Made by a program: the position numbers and the translations under genes. The notes beneath the pieces are model-generated. The model was not told the DNA's origin, did no database searches, and worked only from the letters and a program-made list of their open reading frames with translations. Shown here piece by piece: positions 22,182-33,600 of a DNA stretch of 64,000 nt; positions within the stretch are counted from its first letter, which is position 1; every line of letters begins with the position of its first letter. Source of the stretch: Massospora cicadina (taxonomy: Eukaryota; Entomophthoromycota; Entomophthoromycetes; Entomophthorales; Entomophthoraceae). The stretch spans positions 124,001 to 188,000 of the forward strand of contig JAKSZP010000019.1 of assembly GCA_022478985.1 (NCBI GenBank), in the 5' to 3' direction.

Positions 22182-23432
22182 GTGCAATGTAACCAGTACA
22201 TCAACATGCCGCACTCTCAACCACTCTCATTGGTGGAATATGAAGTCCAGGTGTTCCTGGATATCCAACAAACAGCTTTATGGGAAAAATTTTGTGGGGA
22301 TGTGCACAATTATTTTCCCAACTGCAGTGTACGTTGCACCTCACTCCATGTTATGCAGTTGGCTGGATCTCAGTTTCAAAAATCAAGGAGGCAGCAGACA
22401 AAGCTGCTGCAGTGCGCGTTGTGATCAACCTCCCTAAAGGGCAGCGGGTTGTCAAAACCAAACGCACCAGATGGACAAAATCCAACCAAATTTTTCTCAC
22501 GTTCAACTTTTTGCCCAATACAGTCAAGCGTGCCATTCTGAAGCAGCACCTGAAAGATGGTCTCACCATATATGGCAAAATACAATCCTTTGAGATGCAA
22601 CGCTTTATGCTGATGCCACACCTGTGCACCAGCAAAGCCATTGCAGATCTGACTCCAATTGAGGAGATTGCGAAGGACCTAACCCAGATCCCGCACTCCA
22701 CTTATGTTAATATTAAAGGGCATACCACCCACCCTTTCCGGGTAACCATAGACAGCGCACCCCCCATCTGCACCCACTGTGACGCGTTCAGCCATAAGGC
22801 ACACTTGCCCCACCAAGGAGGGCATCACATTCCAAGAGCACCCCTCAGCGGCCATGGCCAACGGGGAGGCGCACTATGAACCAACCACCAGTACCAAAGA
22901 GGCCTTCCCGTGGGGAGCACAAGGCTGCTACTTACTAGTAAAGCCTGTTTACCCTCAAGAGTGAAAGAAGGCCAAAAAGGCCCGCAGGGCTGCGGCCAAG
23001 GAAGTGGCCAAAGTCACCTCTGCTATCCCAAACTCCCAACGCCAGGAGGACATTGAAACCTTTGCAGTGGAAGCAACTTGGGAATCCCTCAACCAATCAG
23101 ATTGAGAAGCCCATGCCAATTGGGTCACCCAATCTGAGGATCCAATGGTTGACTCGATCTCACCCAACATTTGCAACTAGCCCCAATTGAAACTGACTTG
23201 GTCTCCAACCTACCTGAAAATTTTTTATTTGACCCAAATGGTGCACCAAACTCATCCACACCACAAAAATCCGTTTGACAGCGGGAAAACAAAAAGTGAA
23301 GGCAAAAGCCAACATGAACCTGTCTGCTAAAATTAACAAATCTACCAATAGCGTTGCTGCAAACACCTATGCCGCTGTGAAGGCCCGTGGGGATCCAGAG
23401 GAGGCTGGTGGGCCTGGGTGCCCACCCCCTCA
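22182..23432 (+). pseudogene. LINE-A ORF1 (nucleic-acid-binding protein)
   Basis: Begins near 22182 (MQCNQYINMPHSQPL), shifts frame near 22280, and continues for 199 codons to 22879. The central region FLPNTVKRAILKQHLKDG and GLTIYGKIQSFEMQRFM matches ORF1 of LINE-B and, more weakly, the ORF1 copies near 58.7 and 63.6 kb. A zinc knuckle starts ICTHCDAFSHK at about 22768; a frameshift inside it moves the rest (HTCPTKEGITF) into the frame of 22779-22964. The remainder to a stop near 23430 is basic and broken. Known role of LINE ORF1: coats the RNA in the transposition particle. Confidence 0.75.
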
Positions 23433-23442
23433 CACCTAAGGT

Positions 23443-26400
23443 GTGATGGGGGAAGCCTTCTCTTTAGGGATGTTGAATATCGCCAGACTCAAGGCCTCGC
23501 CGTCCTGGGCTAGGAAACTGAGTTTTTTACAAAAAAATTTACCCGTGGACATCCTGTCCATCCAGGAGTCCCACTGTCCGCGAGGTTCTGAGGACGCTTG
23601 GAAAACCATGCTCCTCCCTTCCCTATCCTTCTGGTCTGAGCGCTGTGGGGTGCTAGTTCAGAAAAACAACTTTTTTAAATTTTATCATCTGAATCCTTCT
23701 GCGATGGCCAAGTCCTCATTATTACAACTTTGTGGGGTGATGTGGCACACGCTATCATCAATATCTATGCCCCAACCTGTGCATGAGAGTGTCAGGAATC
23801 TTTCTCATCGGTCAAATTCCTTACGTTACCCCCTGACACTTTCATAGTTGGTGACATGAACTGTTGGCTAAACACACCCATGGACCGTTGGCCTTCCTCA
23901 TCCCATGCCCCCCAGGGTCACATAGAACTTCGCATTCTAAAGGCCACCCTTGGGTTGCTAGACGCGCTGCCACAACAGGCTCCGCTACTCAAGAACATGA
24001 CGCGCCCCCACGTTCACAACGGCCAATTAAGGTCTGTGTCCTGCATTGACCTTATCCTCATGCTGGTGAAATTTTGATCTCATATTTCCCACTTCCACAC
24101 ATTAAAAATTGATTTCTCTGACCAACGGCTGGTCTCAATAACCTACCACTTACCCGTCACAGTGGCTAGGGCTCCACATTGGTGCAAAATCCGCCCACCC
24201 AAACTTGCGTCGCCAGTATTTTCCACTTGGGTGGAATCAGTGACTTCGGCAAAAGAGTTTATTACACCGTTTTGTGTAGACCCAATTTCCACATGGTCAG
24301 CCTTCAAAGAGGATACCATCCGCCATGCTCGCCACCTCTCCTCCTGACGCTCAATAGCTACATTGGCCGTCATTTTGTGCGCTCTGGCAGAGTTGGAACA
24401 CCTGGAGTCCAACATCCCAGCCACGGGCTACAGCCCTGCTTGGGGCCAGAAGAGGGCAGAAGCAGCCGCCCACCTCAACATGCTTGAAAGGCAACACAAA
24501 CATCGGGTTTGTGTTCAGCACAGGGCCAAACACATTACAGAGGGTGGCATGTGCTCCACTTATTTTTTAAAAAACTCTTCACACCACGCCAGAGCATGGC
24601 CTGCACACAGGTGCGGAGGTCAGATAATTCTGTCACGGATAAGCTGGCTGAAGTGGCAATCAAAATACAAAAGTATTACTCCAAGTTGTACTGATCCAAT
24701 CCAATTCAGCTGACCGAAATGGCGAAATTTCTCAATAGCACGCACATCTGCACCGTTTCCTGATACCCAGAGTTAATGAATTTGATTACTACAAATGAAC
24801 TCTGGTCCACCATCCGCAGTGCACCAAATTGGAAATGCCCAGGCCCTGATGGCATCCCGTATGAGTTCTATAGGAAGTACTTCAAATTTTTATCCCCACT
24901 GTTGCTTGCCTCTCTTAACCAGAGCCTTTTGGAAACGCGCCTCCTACCAGGAGGGCAAGAGGCCTTTACCATCACACTCTTCAAGAAAGGGGATAAGCTA
25001 GACCTAGCCCACTGGCGCCCCATTTTTTTAACTGACACGGACACAAAAATTTTAACTAAAATCATGGCTAACCATATAGGGATTGTAGAATCTGCCACCA
25101 TCTCCCCAGAACAATTCAGTTTCATACCCAGAAGGTCGATTTGGGACAACGTGCACTCTGTGGCTAATGCATGCCAGTCCACGGCCTTTGGGGCACTTGT
25201 ATTTTTGGACCAACAGAAGGCCTATGATAGAGTAAACTGGGAATACCTCAATGCCTGCCTCCACCAATTGCGCTTGCCCCCTCGTTTCATCAGCTGGGTA
25301 ATGCTGCTTATGGAATCTGCAACAATGGCAGTGCGTGGCCCTGGCTTCCTCACGGAAGTAGTCCGCCCTCAAAGGAGCCTACTCCAAGGGGACCCCTTTA
25401 GCCCACTCTTATATAACTTCAGCCTTGACCCACTACTTTGAAACGTGAATGCCCACCTCACTGGGGTCCATGCACCAGTCCAAGCCCCAGTCAAGATTAT
25501 GGCCTTTGCAGATGATTGTGTGGTCAGGGTGTCTAATAATCAAGATGCACGCGCGTTTGAAGCTCTCATCCAGGAGTATTCCTGGGTAAGTAATGCTTCA
25601 TTGAACGCTTCCAAAACTAAAATTATCCTCCTTGGTCAGTATCAAACCTGCTGGGCCCCAGCGACCAGTGCCCAGCCCAGCCCATCTGCTCGCACACGTG
25701 CTCGCCTTCCCTGATCACCCCACACCGCCCCACTTGTGCTCCCCTTCGTGCCACGCCCTACCATAGGGCCTGTCCACCATCTGGGCGTGTGGGTGGAGGC
25801 AGGCGGGTATGCCTCAGCAGTAATGGAAAGTCATATTCTAGACAACGTGATGAAGCGCATCGCCTCCCTCAGAGCCTACCCTACTTCCCTTACTAGCAGG
25901 GTTGTTTTATCCAACTCTATGCTCCTCTCCAAAGTCTGGTTTGGAGCCCACACAATCGCCTTCTCCCCAGTTTTTTTCAAATCTATGTATGCCCTTCTAC
26001 AAGGGTGGCTATGGTCAGGTCGCCCACCGCCAGTGCAGTTTGAGGTCATGTTTGGCCCTCGTCGTCATGGTGGCATAGGCCTGCTCAACTTTAAAGCCCA
26101 TGCTGCCAAAATCCTGGGCACCTGGATTGTGGCCATCACCGCCCCTACGCTCCCCTCCCAACACTGGTCCCGCGCGGCCTGCTCCAACTTCTCCCGCGCC
26201 CTGGGCCTTAACAATCCATCGAACCCTCACTCATTGATAAAGTATCTGGCTTCCCACCCATCGGCCACAGGTCCTCACGGTACTAAAACCCACTACAAAT
26301 GAATCCTCCTCTCCATGCGGAGCGCAGAGTGGAGAATCCGTATTAATGGACACACAGCCCAGAGAGGCCGCCCCTCTCCCTGGTTCACACAGGAGGTACA

Positions 26401-27076
26401 GGGGTTACCCATTCAAGATGGCTTGATCCCCACATGACCCCATGTCCTATCCACGGTGGACTACCTGGACATGATGGATATCCCTTATTCCCTTGAGACC
26501 CAGAAGACTATTTGGAAATATGCACACCACCCTCTGTTGCAGCCTCAAATCCGTTCCCATGTGTGGCGCTGCCTGGGGCGGGTGTACCATACAGCTGAGC
26601 GCTCTAACGCTTTACACTTATCCTGCATCATATGTGGCCAGTATGGAACGCTGTTCCATCGCCTGGAGAAGTGCCCTACCTCTAAAAGCGATATGGCGCG
26701 AAGTTCAACGTCTGCTTGGCCAGGATCAAACACATCCCTTCAGTCTGTCAAGATATATATTTGCTATATCCATGGTATCCCCTCTTCCACCCTCCCTCCA
26801 TGCTCTGATGGTCGCAATCGCCATGTGGACTATCCACACATGATTGTCTTGGATGCCATCGCAGGCTCCACCCCCACCCTCCCAGAAGCTGTCCACAGAT
26901 TCCGGTCCCATTTGGTGGACCACTTCCAGGTGTGGATGTTTGGGTACCTCCCACCGCGTCGCCATCAGCTGGTCTCCTCCTGGTTCCCAGTTTGGTTCAT
27001 CAACTCGGACCCTTTCCTCCACACGTGTTCAATTGTGGTTATGGCCCCTTTACACGTTCCCTCCTCCTCCCCATAG
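23443..27076 (+). pseudogene. LINE-A ORF2 (endonuclease, reverse transcriptase, CCHC)
   Basis: Starts just after ORF1. Endonuclease: LGMLNIARLKASPSWARKL, then VDILSIQESHC (metal-binding Glu), VGDMNCW near 23850, CIDLIL near 24040 and FSDQRLVSI near 24115. RT: NWKCPGPDGIPYEFYRKYF, FKKGDKLDLAHWRPIFL, FLDQQKAYDRVNWEYL, LLQGDPFSPLLYNF, and the catalytic FADD at 25505-25516. An in-frame TGA at 25439 separates the last two. The C-terminal part at 26456-27076 has a knuckle CIICGQYGTLFHRLEKC (CX2CX7HX4C), typical of L1-type ORF2. At least five frame breaks. Target-primed reverse transcription is the family's known mechanism. Confidence 0.85.
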
Positions 27077-27507
27077 TGGCGTTCCCGCTAGCAACAATAG
27101 ATAGCATCGCTTCTCTGGGGTGCCTTCCCTGTTACTAAGTTTAGTTTTCTTTCATGTCTACATTTGGAAGTGTCCATCCCTGGTCGGCCTTCCCCACAAT
27201 AAATTGAAATAGAATAGCCTAAGTAAAAGGATTGGAATAACCAAAGTTATTTATATAAGCGTGATGAGAATACTAAGAGGGAAATATTTTTGGTAAGAAG
27301 AAGTGGGAATTATGAGCAGACAGAATCTGCTATATATATTAAATAAAATAAAATTGGTGTGACCAAAGCTATTGCTTCAGATTATAATAGATTTATTAAG
27401 TTTATTTGATGGACCAATGATCTCCATATTGTTCATCTGTTGCTCAGTGGGCTCAACCATGTGCAGCCCTTACGAAAATATTAACCCTATTGCTAACTTT
27501 ATAGCAG

Positions 27508-27525
27508 TGGTGCTCACTACAGGGG
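27508..27525 (+). promoter_or_regulatory. Element C primer binding site
   Basis: TGGTGCTCACTACAGGGG directly after the 5' LTR, identical to the site in D and nearly so in F. Confidence 0.75.
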
Positions 27526-27909
27526 CCATTGAACAAACAACAAAATAAAGATTTTCAGTTGCTGGTCATGTTGCATCAGGCCTGCATTGACAGGTATCCT
27601 CATGGCACACTAGACCAGTTGAAAACATAGTTTCAAACTCATTTTGGACATGGTGCTCAAGAGGCAAGATGAGCTCCTTCAAGAACATAATGATTTAATG
27701 AACCAGCTCAACTACATGTTATGTCACTACAGATCCTTGGACAACAAAACAGAAAATCAAGTTAGCGCCTAAAAAACACTACCTAATGACTACATTACAC
27801 AAAGTGGAAGTTGACAAGCACCTCCCACCCTTAATACCCTAATTGGGAAGTGAAAGAACAACAATGAGCCGCTCAGGAAGAATTGTATTATAAGAAATAT
27901 GAGGCCAGG
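27526..27909 (+). other. Element C leader / start of gag region
   Basis: Aligns with 39760-40130 of element F (CCATTGA(A/T)CAAACA at the start and AGAA(A)TATGA(T/G)G near the end). No long frame survives. It ends at the CCAGG duplicated by insertion of element D (27905-27909). Confidence 0.65.
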
Positions 27910-29064
27910 TGTAAAATATTTATTGTTATGGGTTATTATCAGCAAACAACCCCAATAAATTTATTACAGCAGAGGTTTGGTTCTTGTGCACTTCGTCTAT
28001 GTTGTATAGTATATGATATTATTGGCTAATAATAGTTGACAACTATTATCCGTAGTTGAGTGGAATTCTTATATCTCAGCCCAACGCTTGGCCAGTATTC
28101 CCACTTGAAATACTTGATATGACTTGATATAGGGATTTGTTCCCTCATTCTGTCCAACCCAATTTTCTCTGAGATTCCCTGGTGACAGTCTCTTTGGTCC
28201 AACACACAGTTGGCAGCAATCCCCAATTGTTTCTCCTTTTTCTCTAGATCCCCGCTTAGATCTTTACTCTTTTTCTTAAGAGTCTCCCAATTATTGCACA
28301 CAGCAATAATATCCTTGAGAAGAATAGAACAATTGAAAGCTGATTTTTTTTACTATTTAAACTATATCTTAGAGGAAACTATAGAACTATATATCTGTAA
28401 TATGATCTAACTGTTTATTGTTTTTTATTGATGAGTGAAATCTAAGGAGTTTATAGTGAGGATTCGGTCATCTAACCCTCAGTTGACACCTCTTCAATGA
28501 AATGGCAGCCGCTGCCATTGAATCACCCATCCTTATCTTGGCAGCCATGGTCCTCCCCATCCTGGCTAGGATTCCATTACTGGATATCCTCAAGACCTAA
28601 ACGGAAAGAGTTGGAAAACGTGTCCCTAACGTTTTCCTCTTAATCCAAGTGAACCAACCATATTTGACTAGCGAACTGATTAGGTAATGGGACTTATTAC
28701 CCATTAAGGCAGGTCACACACCAAATGATAAATTTGCTAGTTGCAGTCAGCATCACTCGCCTCACAACTTACTACTCATTCCCAATCAGTTGGTTATGAA
28801 ACTCAACCAATCCAAATTGGTACACCTGATAGTTAACCACTATCTGATGCCCTATTTCATTGGCAACTCCACCCGACAGATCTTAAGTATTTTTCCAGAT
28901 TGATCCCTGATGGATACAAACAGGCGAATATCCCAAAATCCCTGAACATAGTTACTCCAAAATTAGGGTCCACTGATTTCCAATTCACCTCGCATTAGAA
29001 AATTATCCCTTAGCGATTCCTGGTAATCTAGCAGGCTGGGAATATGGGCAAAAATACCAATACA
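27910..29064 (-). repeat. Element D 3' LTR (with embedded ORF)
   Basis: 1155 bp. On the + strand it starts TGTAAAATATTTATTG and ends AATACCAATACA. It contains, in the sense orientation of D, a 91-codon frame at 28026-28301 (METs aside, LKKKSKDLSGDLEKKEKQ and on) that is also recognisable in the other LTR. Confidence 0.9.
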
Positions 29065-29078
29065 TCCCACCTCATGCC
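29065..29078 (-). promoter_or_regulatory. Element D polypurine tract
   Basis: On the - strand GGCATGAGGTGGGA abuts the 3' LTR; short but purine-rich and correctly placed. Confidence 0.5.
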
Positions 29079-29599
29079 TAGATTTCCAGCGAGAAAAGGA
29101 CTGGGGTATGAGAACACTGCTTCAGACACTCGGTTGAATACTTCATTGACTCAAGCGGAGTATGATTGTCAATACTCAACGCTTCTTGGGACAACCTTCA
29201 TCATGTGGCTCTCTTCCTCTTCCTCCTCGCTACCACCTACTCAGAGCACTGTCCCCACAATCTACTGTTGTGCCAGGCTGATCAATTTACTCATGACGAT
29301 ATTAGTCCTGGGATCCAGTTTTACCCCCATTAGGGCATATGACCCACTGTCATATTCAGGATTCATGGTCCAGCATCCTCGATTTCCTGATTTTCTCCTC
29401 ATCCTAGACAGGAGACTCTTTCCATCAATGTTCATTTCGCAGCCCAATTAAGAATACTTATTTATGTTCGCCCTTGTTATTTCTCTCATAACCTCTTGGC
29501 TCAAGTCATTCTTATTCTTCTCTTGTAGAGCTTATCCCATTAATTAGTAGATTAATTTTTCCAAAATTAGAGCTTAATGGATTGTAGAGTGCATAATGT

Positions 29600-30429
29600 C
29601 AACTTCCATATAAGTATGACATCCCCCTTTCATCCAGCTCATATTTCAAATGCCAAGTCGTGCTACTAGCAGCTTCTAAACAGTTTGTATGATCAAGATC
29701 TTCAGCTCTTCCAGCAGATGAGTCAAGATGCATGACAGAACCTCTTCTATGGTCCTTACAAGACTCATACACCTAGTCTGGCGCCAGCTGCTAGTCCTTC
29801 TGTCAAATTATTGGAAACAGTAACCAATCTCTCCAAAACCAGGCTTGCCTTTGTTTTTAACAACTCTTAGCCGATTCTTCCTCTGTCATCAATTCCAGAG
29901 TTAGATTTCAAAACTCTCCTGGATTTAGCTCCTTTCGCTGATGCACCAACCATCATCATGGATGCTCCTGAGATTATGCCTTTCACTCTTGATCGCTCTT
30001 TTCTTGCCAGGTTGGACTTGCTTCCTGAGTTCTCTCTTCTGACTCAGACAATACTACAAACCTGCTTTCTTGGCTACTGAGCTCACCATCAGTAACAGTA
30101 TTCATTTTGAGCTCCCCTACGCTGAACTATGGACCCAAGTCACTGAGGCTTTGTCCCTAGTGCTGAATCCCTCTAATCTTGAGAACATCCTAGATCAGGA
30201 TACCACTGCTTATGCTCTTCACTTTAATGGCCAAGTTTTTCAAAGTTGGTCCAGAAAGCTTCCAGCCTCTCCTGGGTTTCACCATTCCTTCAGTTTCAGC
30301 TTCTGAGAATCCTGTAGTCATCGCTTGCAGGATGCCATTCACTCCCTGCATGACTATATCATCTCTGGCACTTCCCATCGGTATCTTCAGATGATGGCTT
30401 TAGTAGGGGGCATGATTTGGCAACCCTAA
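29600..30429 (+). pseudogene. Antisense ORF in the extra region of element D, function unknown
   Basis: A coding-like stretch on the strand opposite to D's own genes. Three frames follow one another: about 29678-30075 (LQLFQQMSQDA, LLDLAPFADAPTIIMDAPEI, LLPEFSLLTQTILQ), then 30070-30306 (ELTISNSIHFELPYAELW, VTEALSLVLNPSNLENILDQ, ALHFNGQVFQSWSRKL), then 30328-30429 (LQDAIHSLHDYI, HRYLQMMALVGGMIWQ) ending in a stop. Together they suggest a protein of roughly 250-300 residues, rich in Leu, Ser and Pro. I recognise no domain. Some large plant gypsy elements are known to carry antisense genes between pol and the 3' LTR; whether this is comparable is inference. Confidence 0.5.
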
Positions 30430-30919
30430 TCAAGCATCCCTTATTCACTGCTGTCCCATATGTCTAGTGCTCTTGAAAAAGCCCGTCATCAGGCGCTCAA
30501 GACTAATCTTCCAGCTCCAGTGCCATATTAGGATTACTTAGGGTTATTTGCCGACTGCCTCTTTTTATACTGTTGCTTTTCTCCCCACTCCAGGGTTTCA
30601 CGATTGGCTTCTTCTGACATTTCAATTTACCTTCCCCTAATCACTTTCTCTCAGGGATCTGCGTCCACTCAAAGAACTTAGTTTCATGTAGGTCTAGCCC
30701 TCGCTAGCATCTGATCTCATATCAATTTCAATGGGCTATTTATTCCTACTGTGATCCATCCTCCCTCCCCCAAGAGATGACATAGACAAAATCATCCCCA
30801 TATCAAGGACAATTAATAAAAATAAAAATTATAAAACTATATCATCTTTTTCTATGCAGGTTTTAATCCTTTTTTTCCATATATCTTTTATCAATTTTTA
30901 TTTTTATTCTTCTTTTTTT

Positions 30920-31095
30920 CATGGGACTTGACCTTGTTTCAGTTCAGCGGTCCATCTTTTTATTTTTTCCCCTAACTGGGTCCTAGGTACTCTTAAACCT
31001 ACCAGTTTTCTATGGTTCAGAGGTCCTTTTTTCAGACTTGATCATCTAGATTGGTTCAGAGGTCCTTTTTTTGGACTTGACCTAATCATCAGGAC
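30920..31095. repeat. Short imperfect tandem repeat in the extra region of element D
   Basis: TTGGTTCAGAGGTCCTTTTT followed by (C/G)ACTTGA occurs at about 31012 and 31051, with a weaker copy (TCAGTTCAGCGGTCCATCTT) near 30937. Units are about 40 bases. It lies just downstream of the integrase end of D. Confidence 0.65.
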
Positions 31096-31189
31096 ATGAC
31101 CAACTTATTGGTTCATCAGTCCTTCAGGAACTCTTTTGTTTTTTCATCGATCCATCACTTCAAATACTTAGCATGGACTCGATTTACAA

Positions 31190-32268
31190 CTCTTTAATCC
31201 AAGAGATTCTTGATGTAGTAAGCGTCAGTTGCAAACTTGGCGATAATTTCAAATGTACCTGACCATAATGCATTCAGTTTGTTTCTTCTTCTGAAACCAT
31301 GTTTATTACAATAGGCTACTCTTTTGCCTACTTGATATTCTGCTAAGGCTAGTCATTTCTTATCATTTGTCATTTTTGCTCATATCCTTTTCTTCAATTT
31401 AGTATCAAATGCTTGCAATTGCATTTAGATCGGGATATCCATCAGTAAGTTCAAGTACTGTTCAGTACTCATCCCCAATGTTGGTTCCACCCCCAAATAT
31501 AAAATTGATGGCAACACGGCCTTCCTCCAATATAACAACTCAAATGGCGTTTCTCCCATCACTGTATGATGACTGATATTGTAGGCAAATGGCAATTACT
31601 CAAGTACATTCCCCATGAAGAAGTTCTTCCTGCGACCAGCTTCCTCAGCATTGTGGCCAGCGTTCCATTCACTTGCATACCAGTCCGTTCATTTTCAGCT
31701 AGTAGGGTACCGACATGACTCCTCTTATCCCCATTGTCTTATTCAATCATGAGATCACTTAAGACATGAAGTTTGTCCCATTATTGCTAAGCAGGACCTG
31801 CGGGCATCCATGTCAGCATACTGCTTGATCCAGGATGAACTTTGCAGTGCTGGTAGCATCTACTTTCACCAGGGCCTTCATCTTGACCCATCTCATCAGA
31901 TGGTCAATGGCAACTATTATGTACTTGACTCCCCCTGTGATCATTGTCAGAGGTCCCATCACATCGATGGACACTGTATGCCAGGCAAATTCAGGGTGGA
32001 CCAGTTAATATCCAGTTGTATTAATATGTGGTTCGTGCAGCTGGCACTCCACGCAACAAGCCAGATGATCCGTGACATCATAGTTAATCAATTCCCAGTA
32101 ATAATACTGGTGAATATGGTTGGTTGTTTTTCTCAGGCCTCCATGCCTGACAACCTTATGAGCAGCCTGAACGATAGCTGCTCTTTCTGGAAGCTTTGGG
32201 AATAATAACCACTTTCCGTTAATCATCTTAAACACTTGTCCATCCATGGTCTCAGCGTTTTCCATCAT
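31190..32268 (-). pseudogene. Element D integrase
   Basis: The zinc-binding domain is open at 32005-32268: HKVVRHGGLRKTTNHIHQYY followed by CCVECQLH gives the full His-His-Cys-Cys set. The core (about 31560-32000) is broken; its end reads NISHHTVMGETPFELLYW near 31570. The C-terminal domain at about 31200-31430 reads LAEYQVGKRVAYCNKHGF and LWSGTFEIIAKFATDAYY, a typical GPY/F-like arm. There is no chromodomain after it. Frame breaks separate each part. Confidence 0.75.
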
Positions 32269-32506
32269 TTTCTGAAGAGCACTTTGGATTTCTCAGGGCT
32301 CATTCCCAATTTCTCCGTCGACCATTCTCTGGAATAGCTCATTACCTGCGGGTATACCATCTGGACCATTGGTATCTGCAATAAGGTAACTGCATTCTGG
32401 TGAAAAGCCCCCGCTTGGTGGACAATCTTGTAATCATAAGCCTGTAGCTTAAGTGCCCATCGGCCAGAAGTCCTCGTGGTTCTCTTAAATTATGGAGCCA
32501 ATGCAA

Positions 32507-32929
32507 CTAAAATTGGTACATCACCACTTTAAAGTGCATTCCATGGATGTACACCCAAAACTGCTTACAGGCATAAATGACTGCAAAGAAATTACACTCA
32601 GTTATGGTATAGTTCCTCTCAGTGGCTGAGAGTGTCCAACTCACATACACCACCAGATGTTCATCCCCAAGTTCATCTACTTGCTTAGTACAGTGCTGAT
32701 TGCCATCAAAAAAAGCATCAGTTTGTATAAAAAACTCTCGATCAGAATTTGGATATTTCAAAATTGGAGAATCTATTAGATACTGGTGTAGCTCATCAAT
32801 GAATTCCTGCACTTCTTCATTCCATACGAATCCTTTTTTCAGATCCTTCAACAGATGCAATAAGGGCTCAGCTATTCGGGCAAAGTCCCAAATAAATCTT
32901 CTGTAGTATCCAACCATCCCAAGGAACAC
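32507..32929 (-). pseudogene. Element D RT thumb and RNase H
   Basis: A 140-codon frame starts FLGMVGYYRRFIWDFARIAEP (end of RT/connection), passes LHLLKDLKKGFVWNEEVQEF, reaches the first RNase H block REFFIQTDAFFDG (catalytic Asp in TDA) and ends in SATERNYTITECNFFAVIYA, the conserved helix. The final Asp block is beyond the stop. One of the longer clean frames in D. Confidence 0.8.
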
Positions 32930-33037
32930 TTGGATGTCTCAGACACTCTTTAGCACATCCATCTGTTTTATGGCTTCTATCTTCTGGGTTTGCTGCTGCA
33001 ATCCACTAGAGTTGATCACGAATCCCAGATATTCCAA

Positions 33038-33600
33038 CTATTTTTTAAAGAAGTTACACTTCCTCAGCTTAATTTTCAGGTTAGCCACAGAAAGTAACTT
33101 GAATACTTCCTCCAAGTGGTTTAGGTGATCAGTAAACGTCCTACTGAACACATTAATTTCGTCCAAGTATACCAGGATGCATGACAACTTCAAGTCACTC
33201 AGTATAACGTTTATGGCCTTCTGGAACGTTGCAGGAGCATTACATAAAACTTGGGGCATCCTCGTCAGTTGGTAAAGCCCCTGCACGGTAATAATCACGC
33301 ACTTTTTTGATCTTCTTTTGGAAAGTTGATTTGCCAATATCCTGAGATCAGATTCATCTTAGAGAAATACTTCGCTTTTCCCAATTGATCTAGTGCATCA
33401 TCAATTCTTGGTAGGGGATACAAATCCTTCTTCGCAATCTTATTCAGCTTTTGGTAGTCAATCACCACCCAGTTGGAGCCATCCTTTTTCTTCACAATTA
33501 GAATCAGACTTGCCATGGACTCAATGATGGAACTAGAAGCTCATGCTTCAATATTTTGCTAATTTCATCTTCCACTACCACTTTGGCAGCTTTTGATCAT
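33038..33600 (-). pseudogene. Element D reverse transcriptase with YLDE active site
   Basis: Fingers/palm in two frames. 33295-33516 reads LILIVKKKDGSNWVVIDYQ, YPLPRIDDALDQLGKAKYF and LISGYWQINFPKEDQK; 33038-33337 reads MPQVLCNAPATFQKAINVI and ILVYLDEINVFSRTF. The catalytic loop at 33158-33169 is YLDE rather than YLDD. The Gly of the usual QGLCNAP is Val. Frameshift between the two frames near 33300-33340. Confidence 0.85.

Larger units (their letters stand above)
21937..27210 (+). mobile_element. LINE-A: full-length L1/Tx1-type LINE in the LTR of element C
   Basis: 5274 bp flanked by AGAATAGCCTA at 21926-21936 and 27211-27221. Order: 5' UTR of about 245 bp, ORF1 with zinc knuckle, ORF2 with AP-like endonuclease, RT and C-terminal CCHC-type knuckle, then a 3' end GTCCATCCCTGGTCGGCC and a short A-rich tail. 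The target site lies in the LTR segment matching AATAGCCCAAG in F, which confirms the borders. Frameshifts and stops in both ORFs make it inactive, yet domain motifs are well kept. Confidence 0.9.
21629..27505 (+). repeat. Element C 5' LTR, interrupted by LINE-A
   Basis: Starts TGTATCGGG at 21629 and ends at about 27505, with LINE-A (21937-27210) inside. With LINE-A and one duplication removed it is about 590 bp and corresponds to the 572-bp LTR of F; shared blocks include GCGATGTCAAC near 21798 and TATATAAGCG near 27252. Confidence 0.8.

Noticed and set aside
28026..28410. D LTR region as a solo host gene
   Set aside because: The same 1155-bp sequence occurs at 36344-37498 and both copies are bounded as LTRs with a CCAGG duplication.
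29044..29451. 135-codon + strand frame starting in the LTR end of element D
   Set aside because: It begins inside the LTR, is Ser-rich in low-complexity sequence and has no support beyond length; it was not merged with the antisense ORF further right.
31810..32205. 131-codon + strand frame
   Set aside because: Opposite strand of element D integrase (zinc-binding domain).
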